A stretch of 64,000 nt of DNA. Source: Tumebacillus lacus. Its GTDB lineage: Bacteria > Bacillota > Bacilli > Tumebacillales > Tumebacillaceae. Both the position numbers and the translations under genes were made by a program. Under the pieces are notes generated by a model, which was not told the origin of the DNA, did no database searches, and saw nothing but the letters and a program-made list of their open reading frames with translations. Each line of letters begins with the position of its first letter. Position 1 is the first letter of the stretch. Shown one piece after another: positions 14,023 to 23,488 of the stretch. The stretch covers positions 1 to 64,000 of the forward strand of contig NZ_JAPMLT010000011.1 in the NCBI RefSeq assembly GCF_026410385.1. Reading direction: 5' to 3'.

Positions 14023-15225
14023 ATGAATCAACTCAAAGATCGTACGATCTCTGCGCACAATGTGCGGATTTTATTCTGGGCTACTGTGTTTGCCAGTGTC
14101 AATTTTATGGAGCCGATCCTGACGTTGTTCTATCTGGAGCGGGGGCTGGACCTCGCGCAGGTGTACCTGGTGACGCTGGTGTGGTGTTTGACGGTATTGG
14201 TGTTTGAAGTGCCGACGGGGGCGTTTGCCGACCAATTTGGCCCGAAGGCGTCGTTTGTAACAGGCTGTCTGATCGCGATCCTGTCCAAGATCATCTTGAT
14301 CTTCGCTCATGACTTTTGGGGCATGGCGGTCTACACGTTTTTGTGGGGGCTGTCGGTGACATTCTTCTCCGGTGCGGAGGAGGCGCTCCTGTACGAGTCG
14401 TTGAAGCAGGACGGCGAGGAAGAGCGGATGAGCGACGTGATGGGCAAACTCTATGCGGCCTCGCTCTACCCGATGGTGCTGGCCTTCCTGTTCGGGGCGT
14501 ATGTGGCTCGCGATCTGGAGGAAAGCCAGTTCGTGCTGCTGATCGTGCTCGGCATGGTGTTTCAGTTGGTGCAACTCTTCTTCCTGTTGCGCGTTGTCAA
14601 TCCGCGCTCGTTTGAAGGATTTCGTGAAAATCCGTTCCAGCATGTGAAAAACGGCGTGACGGTGATCCGCAAGACGCCCGATTTGCTGCTGATCTTTTTG
14701 AATTTTACCATCGTGTTTGTCCTGTCGGCGGTCGTGGCAGGCAGGCTGGAGCAGCCGTACCTGACGATGTCCGGCGTGTCGGTGGCGTGGCTTGGGGTGC
14801 TCTATGCGGGTGCGGCTGTGCTCGCGCTCTTGGTGTCGAGCCGCATCGGGTGGTTTACGCAGCGCTTTTCCAAGAAAGGGCTGATGTACGCCACCGGCCT
14901 GGCGACCGCACTGGCGCTCGTTGTGGCGGCTACAGTGGTGCCGGCCGTCTGGACGGCGACGCTGGTGTTTCTGATCCTGCGATTGTCGCGGGCGGTCAGG
15001 ATGCCCTTGTACTCGCAGTTGACGAATGATCACATCCCGTCGGAGAGCCGGGCGACGACGTTGTCGCTGCTATCCATCGCCGACTCGCTGTTTGACGTGA
15101 TCTTCCTGGTGACGTTTGCCGGGATCGCGGTGGCGGCCGACCGCTATGCGCTGGTGTTTGCCGCCTGTGCGGGGATCGTCCTGCTCGGCACGTTGATCCC
15201 CGTTCGGGAAGCAAAAAAAGGGTGA
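14023..15225 (+). CDS. MFS transporter, probable drug/metabolite exporter
   Basis: A 400-aa membrane protein with about 12 hydrophobic helices. The loop between helices 2 and 3 carries GAFADQFGPKAS, a form of the MFS motif G-x-x-x-D-x-x-G-x-x. The protein is of the DHA1-like size class; the substrate cannot be told. Start ATG 14023 follows TCGGAGGA with ten bases; the upstream in-frame GTG 13999 has no ribosome site. The unusual leader (11-codon ORF and hairpin) suggests regulated translation or transcription. Confidence 0.85.
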   Translation: MNQLKDRTISAHNVRILFWATVFASVNFMEPILTLFYLERGLDLAQVYLVTLVWCLTVLVFEVPTGAFADQFGPKASFVTGCLIAILSKIILIFAHDFWGMAVYTFLWGLSVTFFSGAEEALLYESLKQDGEEERMSDVMGKLYAASLYPMVLAFLFGAYVARDLEESQFVLLIVLGMVFQLVQLFFLLRVVNPRSFEGFRENPFQHVKNGVTVIRKTPDLLLIFLNFTIVFVLSAVVAGRLEQPYLTMSGVSVAWLGVLYAGAAVLALLVSSRIGWFTQRFSKKGLMYATGLATALALVVAATVVPAVWTATLVFLILRLSRAVRMPLYSQLTNDHIPSESRATTLSLLSIADSLFDVIFLVTFAGIAVAADRYALVFAACAGIVLLGTLIPVREAKKG

Positions 15226-15231
15226 GGAGAG

Positions 15232-15261
15232 GCGTCGGGCTTTACGGGTCCGGCGCTTTTT
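15232..15261 (+). terminator. Intrinsic terminator of the MFS gene
   Basis: GCGTCGG and CCGGCGC (one G-U) followed by TTTTT. Confidence 0.7.
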
Positions 15262-15269
15262 CCTATAAT
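15241..15269 (+). promoter_or_regulatory. Promoter of nifZ-thiI
   Basis: TTTACG (15241-15246), 17-base spacer, TATAAT (15264-15269). The -35 box lies in the loop of the preceding terminator. Confidence 0.6.
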
Positions 15270-15331
15270 GAGGGTCGATGCGTTTGGGACAGACTAGAAA
15301 ATACGAGTACCCCAAAAAAGGTTGTGAGACG

Positions 15332-16495
15332 ATGAAGTTAGAGATCTACCTCGACAACAGCGCGACGACGCAGCCGTACCCGGAAGTGATCGACGCGATG
15401 GTCGAGATGATGACGGTAACGTATGGCAACCCTTCTTCCTTACATAAAAAAGGTCTGACTGCCGAGAAGGAGGTCGACCGGGCTCGCGAGCGCGTCGCCA
15501 AAGCGGTGGGGGCGAAAAAGTCGGAGATCCTGTTCACATCGGGCGGCACCGAGGCGAACAACCTCGCGCTGTTCGGCGCGGCGCAGCAATACGCGTCCCG
15601 GGGCAAGCACATCATCACGACGGCGATCGAGCACCCCTGCGTGTACGACACCGCACAGGAACTGGAGCGTCGAGGCTACGCGGTGACGTTTTTGCCGGTC
15701 GGGAGCGACGGGCGGGTCAGCGCCGACGTTGTGAAACAAGCGTGGCGCGAAGACACGATCCTCGTCTCGGTGATGTATGTCAACAACGAGACGGGCGCGG
15801 TGCAGCCGATCCGCGAGATCGGACAATTTTTGAAAGACAAGCGCAAGACGCTGTTTCACGTCGACGCGGTCCAAGCGCTTGGCAAACTGCCGATCAAAGT
15901 CAAGGACTGCGGCATCGACCTGCTCTCGGTCAGCGGGCACAAGATCCACGGACCGAAAGGCGTCGGCGCGCTCTATGTGCGCGACGGCGTCACGCTCACG
16001 CCGATCTTGTTCGGCGGCGGGCAGGAGCGCGGCGTGAGATCGGGCACGGAAAATGTGCCGGGCATCGTCGGCATGGGCGTGGCGGCCGAGCGGTCGCTGC
16101 GCGAGATGGCGGCGGGCTCCAAACGGATGGCGGAACTGCGCGATCTGCTGATCGAGCGCATCGAGGCGAAGATCCCCGACGCGCGGATCAACACGCCGCG
16201 CGGGGCCGGTCACGCGGCTCCCCACGTCGTCAATGTGTCGTTTACGGGCGTGCGCGGCGAGGTGCTGGTGCATGCGTTGGAAGCGAACGGCGTGTATGTG
16301 TCGACAGGGTCGGCCTGCTCGTCGCGAGAAAAGGTCTACAGCCGCGTCTTGAAAGCGATGGGGCTGCCGGAATCGGCGCTTGAGGGCGCGGTTCGCCTGT
16401 CGCTGCGGCCGGACCATACGGCCGATGACGTGGAAGAAACGGTGCAACAACTCCAGTCGCTGATCGCCGATCTGCGACTGGTATCCCGGAGGTAA
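15332..16495 (+). CDS. nifZ: Cysteine desulfurase, NifZ type
   Basis: A 387-aa PLP enzyme of the NifS/IscS class. YLDNSATTQP opens the protein; SGHKIHGPKGVG holds the PLP lysine (Lys204); STGSACSS holds the persulfide cysteine (Cys329). The tight link to thiI (6 bases between genes) is as in B. subtilis, where NifZ feeds sulfur to ThiI for 4-thiouridine in tRNA. Start ATG 15332 is supported by the conserved N-terminus and AAAGGTTGTGAG upstream; the longer open frame lacks conservation. Confidence 0.92.
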   Translation: MKLEIYLDNSATTQPYPEVIDAMVEMMTVTYGNPSSLHKKGLTAEKEVDRARERVAKAVGAKKSEILFTSGGTEANNLALFGAAQQYASRGKHIITTAIEHPCVYDTAQELERRGYAVTFLPVGSDGRVSADVVKQAWREDTILVSVMYVNNETGAVQPIREIGQFLKDKRKTLFHVDAVQALGKLPIKVKDCGIDLLSVSGHKIHGPKGVGALYVRDGVTLTPILFGGGQERGVRSGTENVPGIVGMGVAAERSLREMAAGSKRMAELRDLLIERIEAKIPDARINTPRGAGHAAPHVVNVSFTGVRGEVLVHALEANGVYVSTGSACSSREKVYSRVLKAMGLPESALEGAVRLSLRPDHTADDVEETVQQLQSLIADLRLVSRR

Positions 16496-16501
16496 TCATA
16501 T

Positions 16502-17695
16502 ATGTACACAACGTTGATGATACGGATGGCGGGCGAGATCTCCATCAAAGGCAAGAACCGCTCGGTGTTTGAAAAGGCATTGATGGAAAACATGCGCCTC
16601 GCTGTCAAACCGATTGGCGGCGTGAAGATCGTCCGCACGGGCGGCCGGATCGAAGCACTGCTGAACGGCGCCGATCTGGACGAGGTCGCAACCGCATTGA
16701 GCAAAGTACCGGGCATCCGCTCCTTGTCGCCGGTTATGGAAGCGGAACTGGATATGGACCGGATCAAGGACGCGGCCTTGAAAGTGGTCGAGGACGCGTT
16801 GACCAAACGGCAGACGCCGATCACCTTTAAAGTGGACGGCCGCCGTGCCAATAAAAGATTTCCCCTGACCTCGCCGGAGATCGCACGCGAAGTGGGCGGC
16901 CATGTGCTGCGTCACACGGACGGCCTGACGGTCGATGTGCACAAGCCGGAGCTGACCTTGCAAGTCGAGGTGCGCGAGAGCAAAGCGTATCTGCTATGCG
17001 ACGTGATCCCGGGGCCGGGCGGCCTCCCGGTCGGTTCGTCCGGCAAGGTGATGCTGCTCCTCTCCGGCGGCATCGATTCGCCGGTCGCCGGCTGGATGGC
17101 GATGAAGCGCGGTGCGAAACTGGAGTGCATCCACTTCCATTCCTTCCCGTTCACCAGCGAGCGCGCGCAGGAAAAGGTCAACGATCTCGCCAAGATCCTC
17201 GCCGAGCACGGCGGCCGGATCGTGCTGCACAACGTGCATTTCACCGAGATCCAAAAAGCGATCCGCCAACATGTGCCGGAGGAGTACTCGATTACGATCA
17301 TGCGCCGCTTCATGATGCGCATCGCCGACCGGCTCGCTCATCAGCGCAAAGCGATGGCGCTCGTCACCGGCGAGTCGCTCGGCCAGGTGGCGTCTCAGAC
17401 GCTGGAGAGCATGTACACGATCAACAACGTGACCAACATGCCGATCCTGCGTCCGCTCGTGGCGATGGACAAGGTGGACATCATGGACATCGCGCACAAG
17501 ATCGGCACGTACGAGACGTCGATCCTGCCGTATGAGGACTGCTGCACGATCTTCCTGCCGAAAAATCCGAAGACCCGTCCGAAGCTCTGGGAAGCGCAGG
17601 AGATCGAGAAAAAGCTCGACATCGAAGCGCTGATCGAAGAAGCGCTGGAAAAGACGGAGAAGCTGATCATGTACTCGGAGGGCGCTGCACGCTGA
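16502..17695 (+). CDS. thiI: tRNA 4-thiouridine synthase ThiI
   Basis: A 397-aa protein with N-terminal ferredoxin-like and THUMP domains (to about residue 170) and a PP-loop adenylation domain with SGGIDSP at 188-194. It lacks the C-terminal rhodanese domain of E. coli ThiI, as usual in Bacillales, where a dedicated desulfurase (the preceding gene) supplies sulfur. EDCCTIFLPKNPKTRP near residue 345 is the family's C-terminal signature. It is cotranscribed with nifZ. Confidence 0.95.
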   Translation: MYTTLMIRMAGEISIKGKNRSVFEKALMENMRLAVKPIGGVKIVRTGGRIEALLNGADLDEVATALSKVPGIRSLSPVMEAELDMDRIKDAALKVVEDALTKRQTPITFKVDGRRANKRFPLTSPEIAREVGGHVLRHTDGLTVDVHKPELTLQVEVRESKAYLLCDVIPGPGGLPVGSSGKVMLLLSGGIDSPVAGWMAMKRGAKLECIHFHSFPFTSERAQEKVNDLAKILAEHGGRIVLHNVHFTEIQKAIRQHVPEEYSITIMRRFMMRIADRLAHQRKAMALVTGESLGQVASQTLESMYTINNVTNMPILRPLVAMDKVDIMDIAHKIGTYETSILPYEDCCTIFLPKNPKTRPKLWEAQEIEKKLDIEALIEEALEKTEKLIMYSEGAAR

Positions 17696-17769
17696 TCTCT
17701 CTCCCACATACCGCATCAGGCAGAAGGGCACACTACCCGCAAGAAGCAGAAACAGGAAGGGGTGTGTGT

Positions 17770-17913
17770 ATGCTGCTGAAGGCCACTCGACTGTTGCGGA
17801 TGGTGTCCACACTGGCCGGATTTGTCTTCGGTGTGATGGAACTGCGCAACCAGTATTTCAAACGCAAGCGCATGTGGAACATCCTCCGCAAACTGGTGCG
17901 GCAACTGGGGTAA
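17770..17913 (+). CDS. Small basic membrane-associated peptide, 47 aa
   Basis: ATG 17770 with GGAAGGGG upstream. The peptide (MLLKATRLLRMVSTLAGF, then VFGVMELRNQYFKRKRMW) has one moderately hydrophobic helix and a strongly basic C-terminal half ending RKLVRQLG. It follows thiI by 74 bases and has its own terminator. No family recognised. Confidence 0.55.
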   Translation: MLLKATRLLRMVSTLAGFVFGVMELRNQYFKRKRMWNILRKLVRQLG

Positions 17914-17922
17914 AGGGAAGAG

Positions 17923-17953
17923 AACCGTTTCTCATGGAGGAACGGTTTTTTTC
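17923..17953 (+). terminator. Intrinsic terminator
   Basis: AACCGTTTCTC and GAGGAACGGTT with loop ATG, followed by seven T. Confidence 0.88.
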
Positions 17954-17981
17954 TTATTTCTTTTTCTCAAAAAAGAATGAT

Positions 17982-18016
17982 TTTGACGAAGGGTGTCGAA
18001 TAAATCTCGATACAAT
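17982..18016 (+). promoter_or_regulatory. Tandem Spo0A boxes and -10 box before the PAS-GGDEF gene
   Basis: TTTGACGAA (17982-17990) and GGTGTCGAA (17992-18000) both contain TGNCGAA and are spaced by ten bases, one helical turn. TACAAT (18011-18016) lies 10 bases downstream, so the boxes cover the -35 region, which has no sigma-A consensus. This is the arrangement of Spo0A-activated promoters. Confidence 0.6.
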
Positions 18017-18040
18017 TTTTTATGGAAAGTGGTGAGCGAC

Positions 18041-19360
18041 ATGGTCAGCAGCACGCAGGACGTGCTTCAACTCGAAGGAGAATTGCGTTCGACCCGTCAA
18101 TTGTTGGAGGCGTTTGTAAACAATGCGGCGGTGGCCTTTCTGGTGTGCGACCTGGACGGCCGTGTTTTGCGCACCAACCGGACGTTCGAGCAAGCGTTTG
18201 GCTGGCGGGAGGAGCAAGTGCTGGGCGAGGTGCTGCCAGTCGTTCCCATGGAGGCAAGGGTCGCCTATCTGGACGCGTTGCGCGAGTCCGGGTATCAGCT
18301 GACGGCGGCGGAGCAGGAGCGGCAACGCCAAGATGGCAGCACGTTTGTCGCCAGCGAGACGGTGGTGCCGATGCCGGGAACGGAAGGCGGGATGAGCGGG
18401 TTTGCGCTGATCATGCGCGACATCTCCTCCCGCAAAGCGGAGGAGCGGCGGTTGAAGGAAAGCGAGATGCGCTACCGCTCTCTGTTTGAGCACAACCCGG
18501 ACGGCGTGTTTATGATCGATCTGAACGGTGTGTTTACCAGCATCAATCCGGCGGCTGAACACATCACCGGCTATACGGAAAACGAGTTGATCGGCAGAAG
18601 CTATGAGTTTTTCACAGAGTCTGAAGAGATCGAACGGCTGCGGGAGCTTTTTCAAAGAGCGTTGCAGGGAGCCACTCAAAATTATGAGATGGCGATCCGA
18701 CATAAACAAGGGCAGCGTGTGGAGTTGAGCGTGATCTCGTTGCCCATTGAGATCGACGGCGAACTGATCGGCGTGTACGGCATCGCCAAAGACATCACCG
18801 AAGCCAAGCGGGCGGAGCGGATGATCAACCACATGGCCTATCACGATGCGCTGACCGACCTGCCGAACCGCCGCTTGTTTGAAAACAAGCTGATCGATAC
18901 GCTGGCGGGCGCGCAGCAGCGGGGCGAACGGGCGGCGGTGCTGTTCCTCGATCTGGATCGCTTCAAGTCGATCAACGATACACAAGGCCACGCGGCGGGC
19001 GACGGGGTGTTGGTGACGGTTGCGGATCGGCTGCGCGAGTGCGTGCGCGACACCGATGTGGTGGCGCGGATCAGCGGGGATGAGTTTACGCTGATCTTGC
19101 CCGATATCAAGAAGGGGACGGCCGAGACGGTGGCGCAGCGCGTGCTGGACAGTTTGCGGCGTCCGATCTTTATCGGGGTACAGGACTATCACGTCACCGC
19201 GAGCATCGGCATCTCGATCTATCCGGATCACGGCGGGGATGCGGCTGCGCTGATGAAGCGTGCGGATGCTGCGATGTATCGTTCGAAGGGACTAGGCAAA
19301 AACACGTGGCAGATGTACCAGCCGTCCTTTGAAACGTTGCTGAAACGACAAAATTGTTAA
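18041..19360 (+). CDS. PAS-PAS-GGDEF diguanylate cyclase
   Basis: A 439-aa cytoplasmic protein without membrane segments: PAS 1 at about 20-130, PAS 2 at about 144-255, and a GGDEF domain at about 265-430. The active-site motif is SGDEF (345-349), a form found in active cyclases, and RDTD at 336-339 is the inhibitory c-di-GMP site five residues before it. The start at ATG 18041 follows AAAGTGGTGAG; the in-frame ATG at 17993 lies inside the regulatory region. Two Spo0A boxes upstream suggest control by Spo0A. Confidence 0.9.
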   Translation: MVSSTQDVLQLEGELRSTRQLLEAFVNNAAVAFLVCDLDGRVLRTNRTFEQAFGWREEQVLGEVLPVVPMEARVAYLDALRESGYQLTAAEQERQRQDGSTFVASETVVPMPGTEGGMSGFALIMRDISSRKAEERRLKESEMRYRSLFEHNPDGVFMIDLNGVFTSINPAAEHITGYTENELIGRSYEFFTESEEIERLRELFQRALQGATQNYEMAIRHKQGQRVELSVISLPIEIDGELIGVYGIAKDITEAKRAERMINHMAYHDALTDLPNRRLFENKLIDTLAGAQQRGERAAVLFLDLDRFKSINDTQGHAAGDGVLVTVADRLRECVRDTDVVARISGDEFTLILPDIKKGTAETVAQRVLDSLRRPIFIGVQDYHVTASIGISIYPDHGGDAAALMKRADAAMYRSKGLGKNTWQMYQPSFETLLKRQNC

Positions 19361-19406
19361 GAAATCGAGAAAATACGAAATAGTTCACGACAACTTTAGT
19401 TGAATT

Positions 19407-19415
19407 TGGTACAAT
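19407..19415 (+). promoter_or_regulatory. Extended -10 promoter of the zinc-finger gene
   Basis: TGGTACAAT at 19407-19415; no good -35 box. Confidence 0.5.
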
Positions 19416-19483
19416 GAGGGCATAGACAAGTTCATCGTTTTGCTGCTGGGACGAACATCTTCGTTCGAAAGGGGAACTATGAT

Positions 19484-19729
19484 TTGGTTGAATGCCCGAT
19501 TTGCTGTCAATTGTTGGAGGAGCTGACGTCTGTGCACTGTCAGCAAACTCACGGTGTTACAAAGCAACAAGTGATCACGCAGTTCGGTAAGCCCAAACCC
19601 ATCTTTCACGTCTTTTCGAAAACAGAGAAAACAGACCCGCAAACGGTGTCGCGTTGGGACTATGTCAATTCCCAACAGGTGACCGACCGGATTCGTTCGC
19701 GATCTCGCAAGTTTCACGACTCGCGCTGA
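19484..19729 (+). CDS. Small C2H2 zinc-finger-like protein, 81 aa
   Basis: The N-terminus MVECPICCQLLEELTSVH continues to CQQTH, giving C4-x2-C7-x10-H18-x4-H23, spacing of a C2H2 finger; THGVT after the second His recalls Ros/MucR proteins. The rest is basic and ends in RSRSRKFHDSR. TTG start at 19484 with AAAGGGG nine bases upstream; the ATG at 19479 is in another, closed frame. Likely a DNA- or RNA-binding regulator, but that is an inference. Confidence 0.6.
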   Translation: MVECPICCQLLEELTSVHCQQTHGVTKQQVITQFGKPKPIFHVFSKTEKTDPQTVSRWDYVNSQQVTDRIRSRSRKFHDSR

Positions 19730-19770
19730 GGTGGGTCCATCCAGACATCATCAAAATGATCAAAATGATC

Positions 19771-19807
19771 AAAAAGCCCCCCTGCCTGAGGCAGCGAGGC
19801 TTTTTTT
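19771..19807. terminator. Bidirectional terminator between convergent genes
   Basis: AAAAAGCC and GGCTTTTT around CTGCC/GGCAG. It is preceded by two copies of AAAATGATC. Confidence 0.8.
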
Positions 19808-19822
19808 CTTTATGGGGCTTGC

Positions 19823-20029
19823 TTACTGTTTGGTGCGCGGCGGTTCCGGGTTGCCGTCTTCGTCGACGAACTGGATCTGGTCGAGCTGGTTGCGGAACGA
19901 TTGTCGGAAGGAGGTCATGTATTCGTCGCGCAGAGCTTTCTGCTCCTTCGCTTCCGCTTCGGTGAGCGTGCCGGCCTTTTTCTTGCGGGCCAGTTCGTTG
20001 ATGCGTTCGATCTTGTCAGGGGTCAGCAT
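19823..20029 (-). CDS. DUF896 (YnzC-like, UPF0291) protein
   Basis: A 68-aa helical protein with the family start MLTPDKIERINELARKKK and the pattern GTLTEAEAKEQKALRDEY. YnzC of B. subtilis is a small helical-hairpin protein linked to the SOS/sporulation region but of unclear function. Start ATG 20029 has GAAAGGAGG upstream. Confidence 0.9.
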   Translation of the reverse strand: MLTPDKIERINELARKKKAGTLTEAEAKEQKALRDEYMTSFRQSFRNQLDQIQFVDEDGNPEPPRTKQ

Positions 20030-20093
20030 CTCGCTGCCTCCTTTCTTGTAGGGAAAAATCTGTAGCTTAGTCTACAAGAAAAACGGCGGTTCG

Positions 20094-20552
20094 TCAAAAG
20101 GACGGCGGTTGCCAGACGTACGGGTTTTCGCCGCGGTCGCGCTCCGGGTTGTACTTCACCGCGCAAAAGCCAAGGCGAAGGAAGAAGTCTTGCGCGCCGA
20201 GCCGGACGTTGGTTTTGATCGGGCGTCCCAGCGACTTGGCGTATTCGACCAGCGCTTGGCCGTAGCCTTTGCCTTTGTAGCCGGGCAGCACTTCGAGCTT
20301 CATCAGTTCGAGGTAGCCGGTAGCCGGTTCAAAATAGCGGTCGTACTTGGCCGGCGTCGGGTAGAGGGAGATGCGGGCGACGAGCTTGCCTTCCTCGTAG
20401 ATGCCGTAGAAAGGCGAGTCGACATTGTCCTCGATCAGGTCGGCTTGGAGATCTTCCAGCATGGACAGTTCTTCCAATCCGTTCTCGCGAAATTTTTTAA
20501 ACTCTTCGAGCGTTTTGTAGTTGATCGACAGTCGTTGCACGCGTGTGGTCAT
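20094..20552 (-). CDS. GNAT-family N-acetyltransferase
   Basis: A 152-aa protein. LVARISLYPTP and LELMKLEVLPGYKGKGYGQA carry the GNAT acetyl-CoA motif (GYKGKGYGQ), followed by FFLRLGFCAV. It resembles YlbP of Bacillus, an uncharacterised acetyltransferase. Start ATG 20552 follows GGGAGGAACC; a longer open frame upstream overlaps the neighbouring gene and has no conserved part. Confidence 0.85.
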   Translation of the reverse strand: MTTRVQRLSINYKTLEEFKKFRENGLEELSMLEDLQADLIEDNVDSPFYGIYEEGKLVARISLYPTPAKYDRYFEPATGYLELMKLEVLPGYKGKGYGQALVEYAKSLGRPIKTNVRLGAQDFFLRLGFCAVKYNPERDRGENPYVWQPPSF

Positions 20553-20582
20553 CGTTCGGTTCCTCCCGCTCTTTTTGCTTTT

Positions 20583-20612
20583 ATTATACATGCGGCAGGA
20601 ACGTTTTGTCAG
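20583..20612 (-). promoter_or_regulatory. Promoter of the GNAT gene
   Basis: On the minus strand CTGACA, 18-base spacer, TATAAT. The -35 box lies within the end of the upstream gene. Confidence 0.6.
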
Positions 20613-21069
20613 TGCGCATGACGCAGAAGGCGTGCAGGATCTCGCTGAGATGTCCGGGGGCGAGGGTGGGAGGCTCGATGATCTCGCAGCCGGAGCGGCA
20701 GGAGGGGCGAGGATCATCGGGGCGGTTGACGATCAGGACGGGCATGTCGAGATCGGGCAGGCAAGGGGTCTCCGGGCGGATCAGGAACAAGCCGCTGATC
20801 CTGGCGGGAATCTCAGCTGCGATGGCGGCCGCGAGCGGCGAGTCGGCGCGGGAGGCGGCGAGCACGATCTGCTCCCAGCCCAGTTCATCGAGCAGGAGCG
20901 AAAGGCTGGCGGCATGGTCGGCGCGCTCCGGGTCGATCAAGGTGAAGACGGCGGCGAGGCAGTCCTCGCGGGAGTTCACCCCTTCGAGCAACTGCGGAAA
21001 GCGGGAAAAGTCCTGACCGGCGTGGCGGCTTTGCAGGAGCAGAACACGGGTGGCGTTGCGTGCTGGCAT
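20584..21069 (-). CDS. Hypothetical protein, 161 aa
   Basis: The sequence reads like an alpha/beta fold (RVLLLQSRHAG, QIVLAASRADSPLAAAIAAE, GLFLIRPE, MPVLIVNRPDDPRP) of the kind seen in short alpha/beta hydrolases, but the usual G-x-S-x-G nucleophile elbow is replaced by AASRADS, so activity is doubtful. Start ATG 21069 has AAAAGGAGG upstream. A hairpin lies immediately before the ribosome site. No family can be assigned with confidence. Confidence 0.6.
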   Translation of the reverse strand: MPARNATRVLLLQSRHAGQDFSRFPQLLEGVNSREDCLAAVFTLIDPERADHAASLSLLLDELGWEQIVLAASRADSPLAAAIAAEIPARISGLFLIRPETPCLPDLDMPVLIVNRPDDPRPSCRSGCEIIEPPTLAPGHLSEILHAFCVMRTDKTFLPHV

Positions 21070-21090
21070 AGGGACAGCCTCCTTTTGATC

Positions 21091-21124
21091 AAAACTCGGA
21101 GGCGTGCCTGTCCGAGTTTTTTTA
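21091..21124 (+). terminator. Terminator-like hairpin with no plus-strand gene before it
   Basis: AAAACTCGGA and TCCGAGTTTTTTT. The T run is on the plus strand, yet no plus gene ends here; on the minus strand the same stem lies 10-20 bases before the ribosome site of the 161-aa gene. Confidence 0.6.
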
Positions 21125-21155
21125 CCAATCCCTATGCAGCCCGCGAACCATTTAT

Positions 21156-21163
21156 GCTATAAT
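21156..21163 (+). promoter_or_regulatory. Extended -10 promoter of the HAD gene
   Basis: TGCTATAAT around 21156-21163; no clear -35 box. Confidence 0.5.
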
Positions 21164-21222
21164 AAACCCGAACGATTGAGAGTGATACGACATGAATGTT
21201 CGGTTTGGGCGGGTGATGAGAG

Positions 21223-23302
<2,080 letters not shown>

Positions 23303-23304
23303 GC

Positions 23305-23337
23305 AAAAAAGCCCTCGGCGCGCCGGGGGCTTTTTTT
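23305..23337 (+). terminator. Intrinsic terminator of purB
   Basis: AAAAAAGCCCTCGG and CCGGGGGCTTTTTTT. Confidence 0.9.
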
Positions 23338-23488
23338 CATCAGTCGAAGATGATGACAAAAAATTTTTTGGACAAACTTTTCCCGAGACCCGCATAAAAT
23401 CATCCCGTTGTACGTATTCCGTATATGATGCCCCGTCAAGAGTGTCATATTGTTGGAAACGGACGGGATCAGCAAGGGGGAAATGGAC

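Noticed and set aside
18041-19360. SGDEF as sign of an inactive cyclase
   Set aside because: SGDEF occurs in active diguanylate cyclases, and the inhibitory RxxD site is kept.
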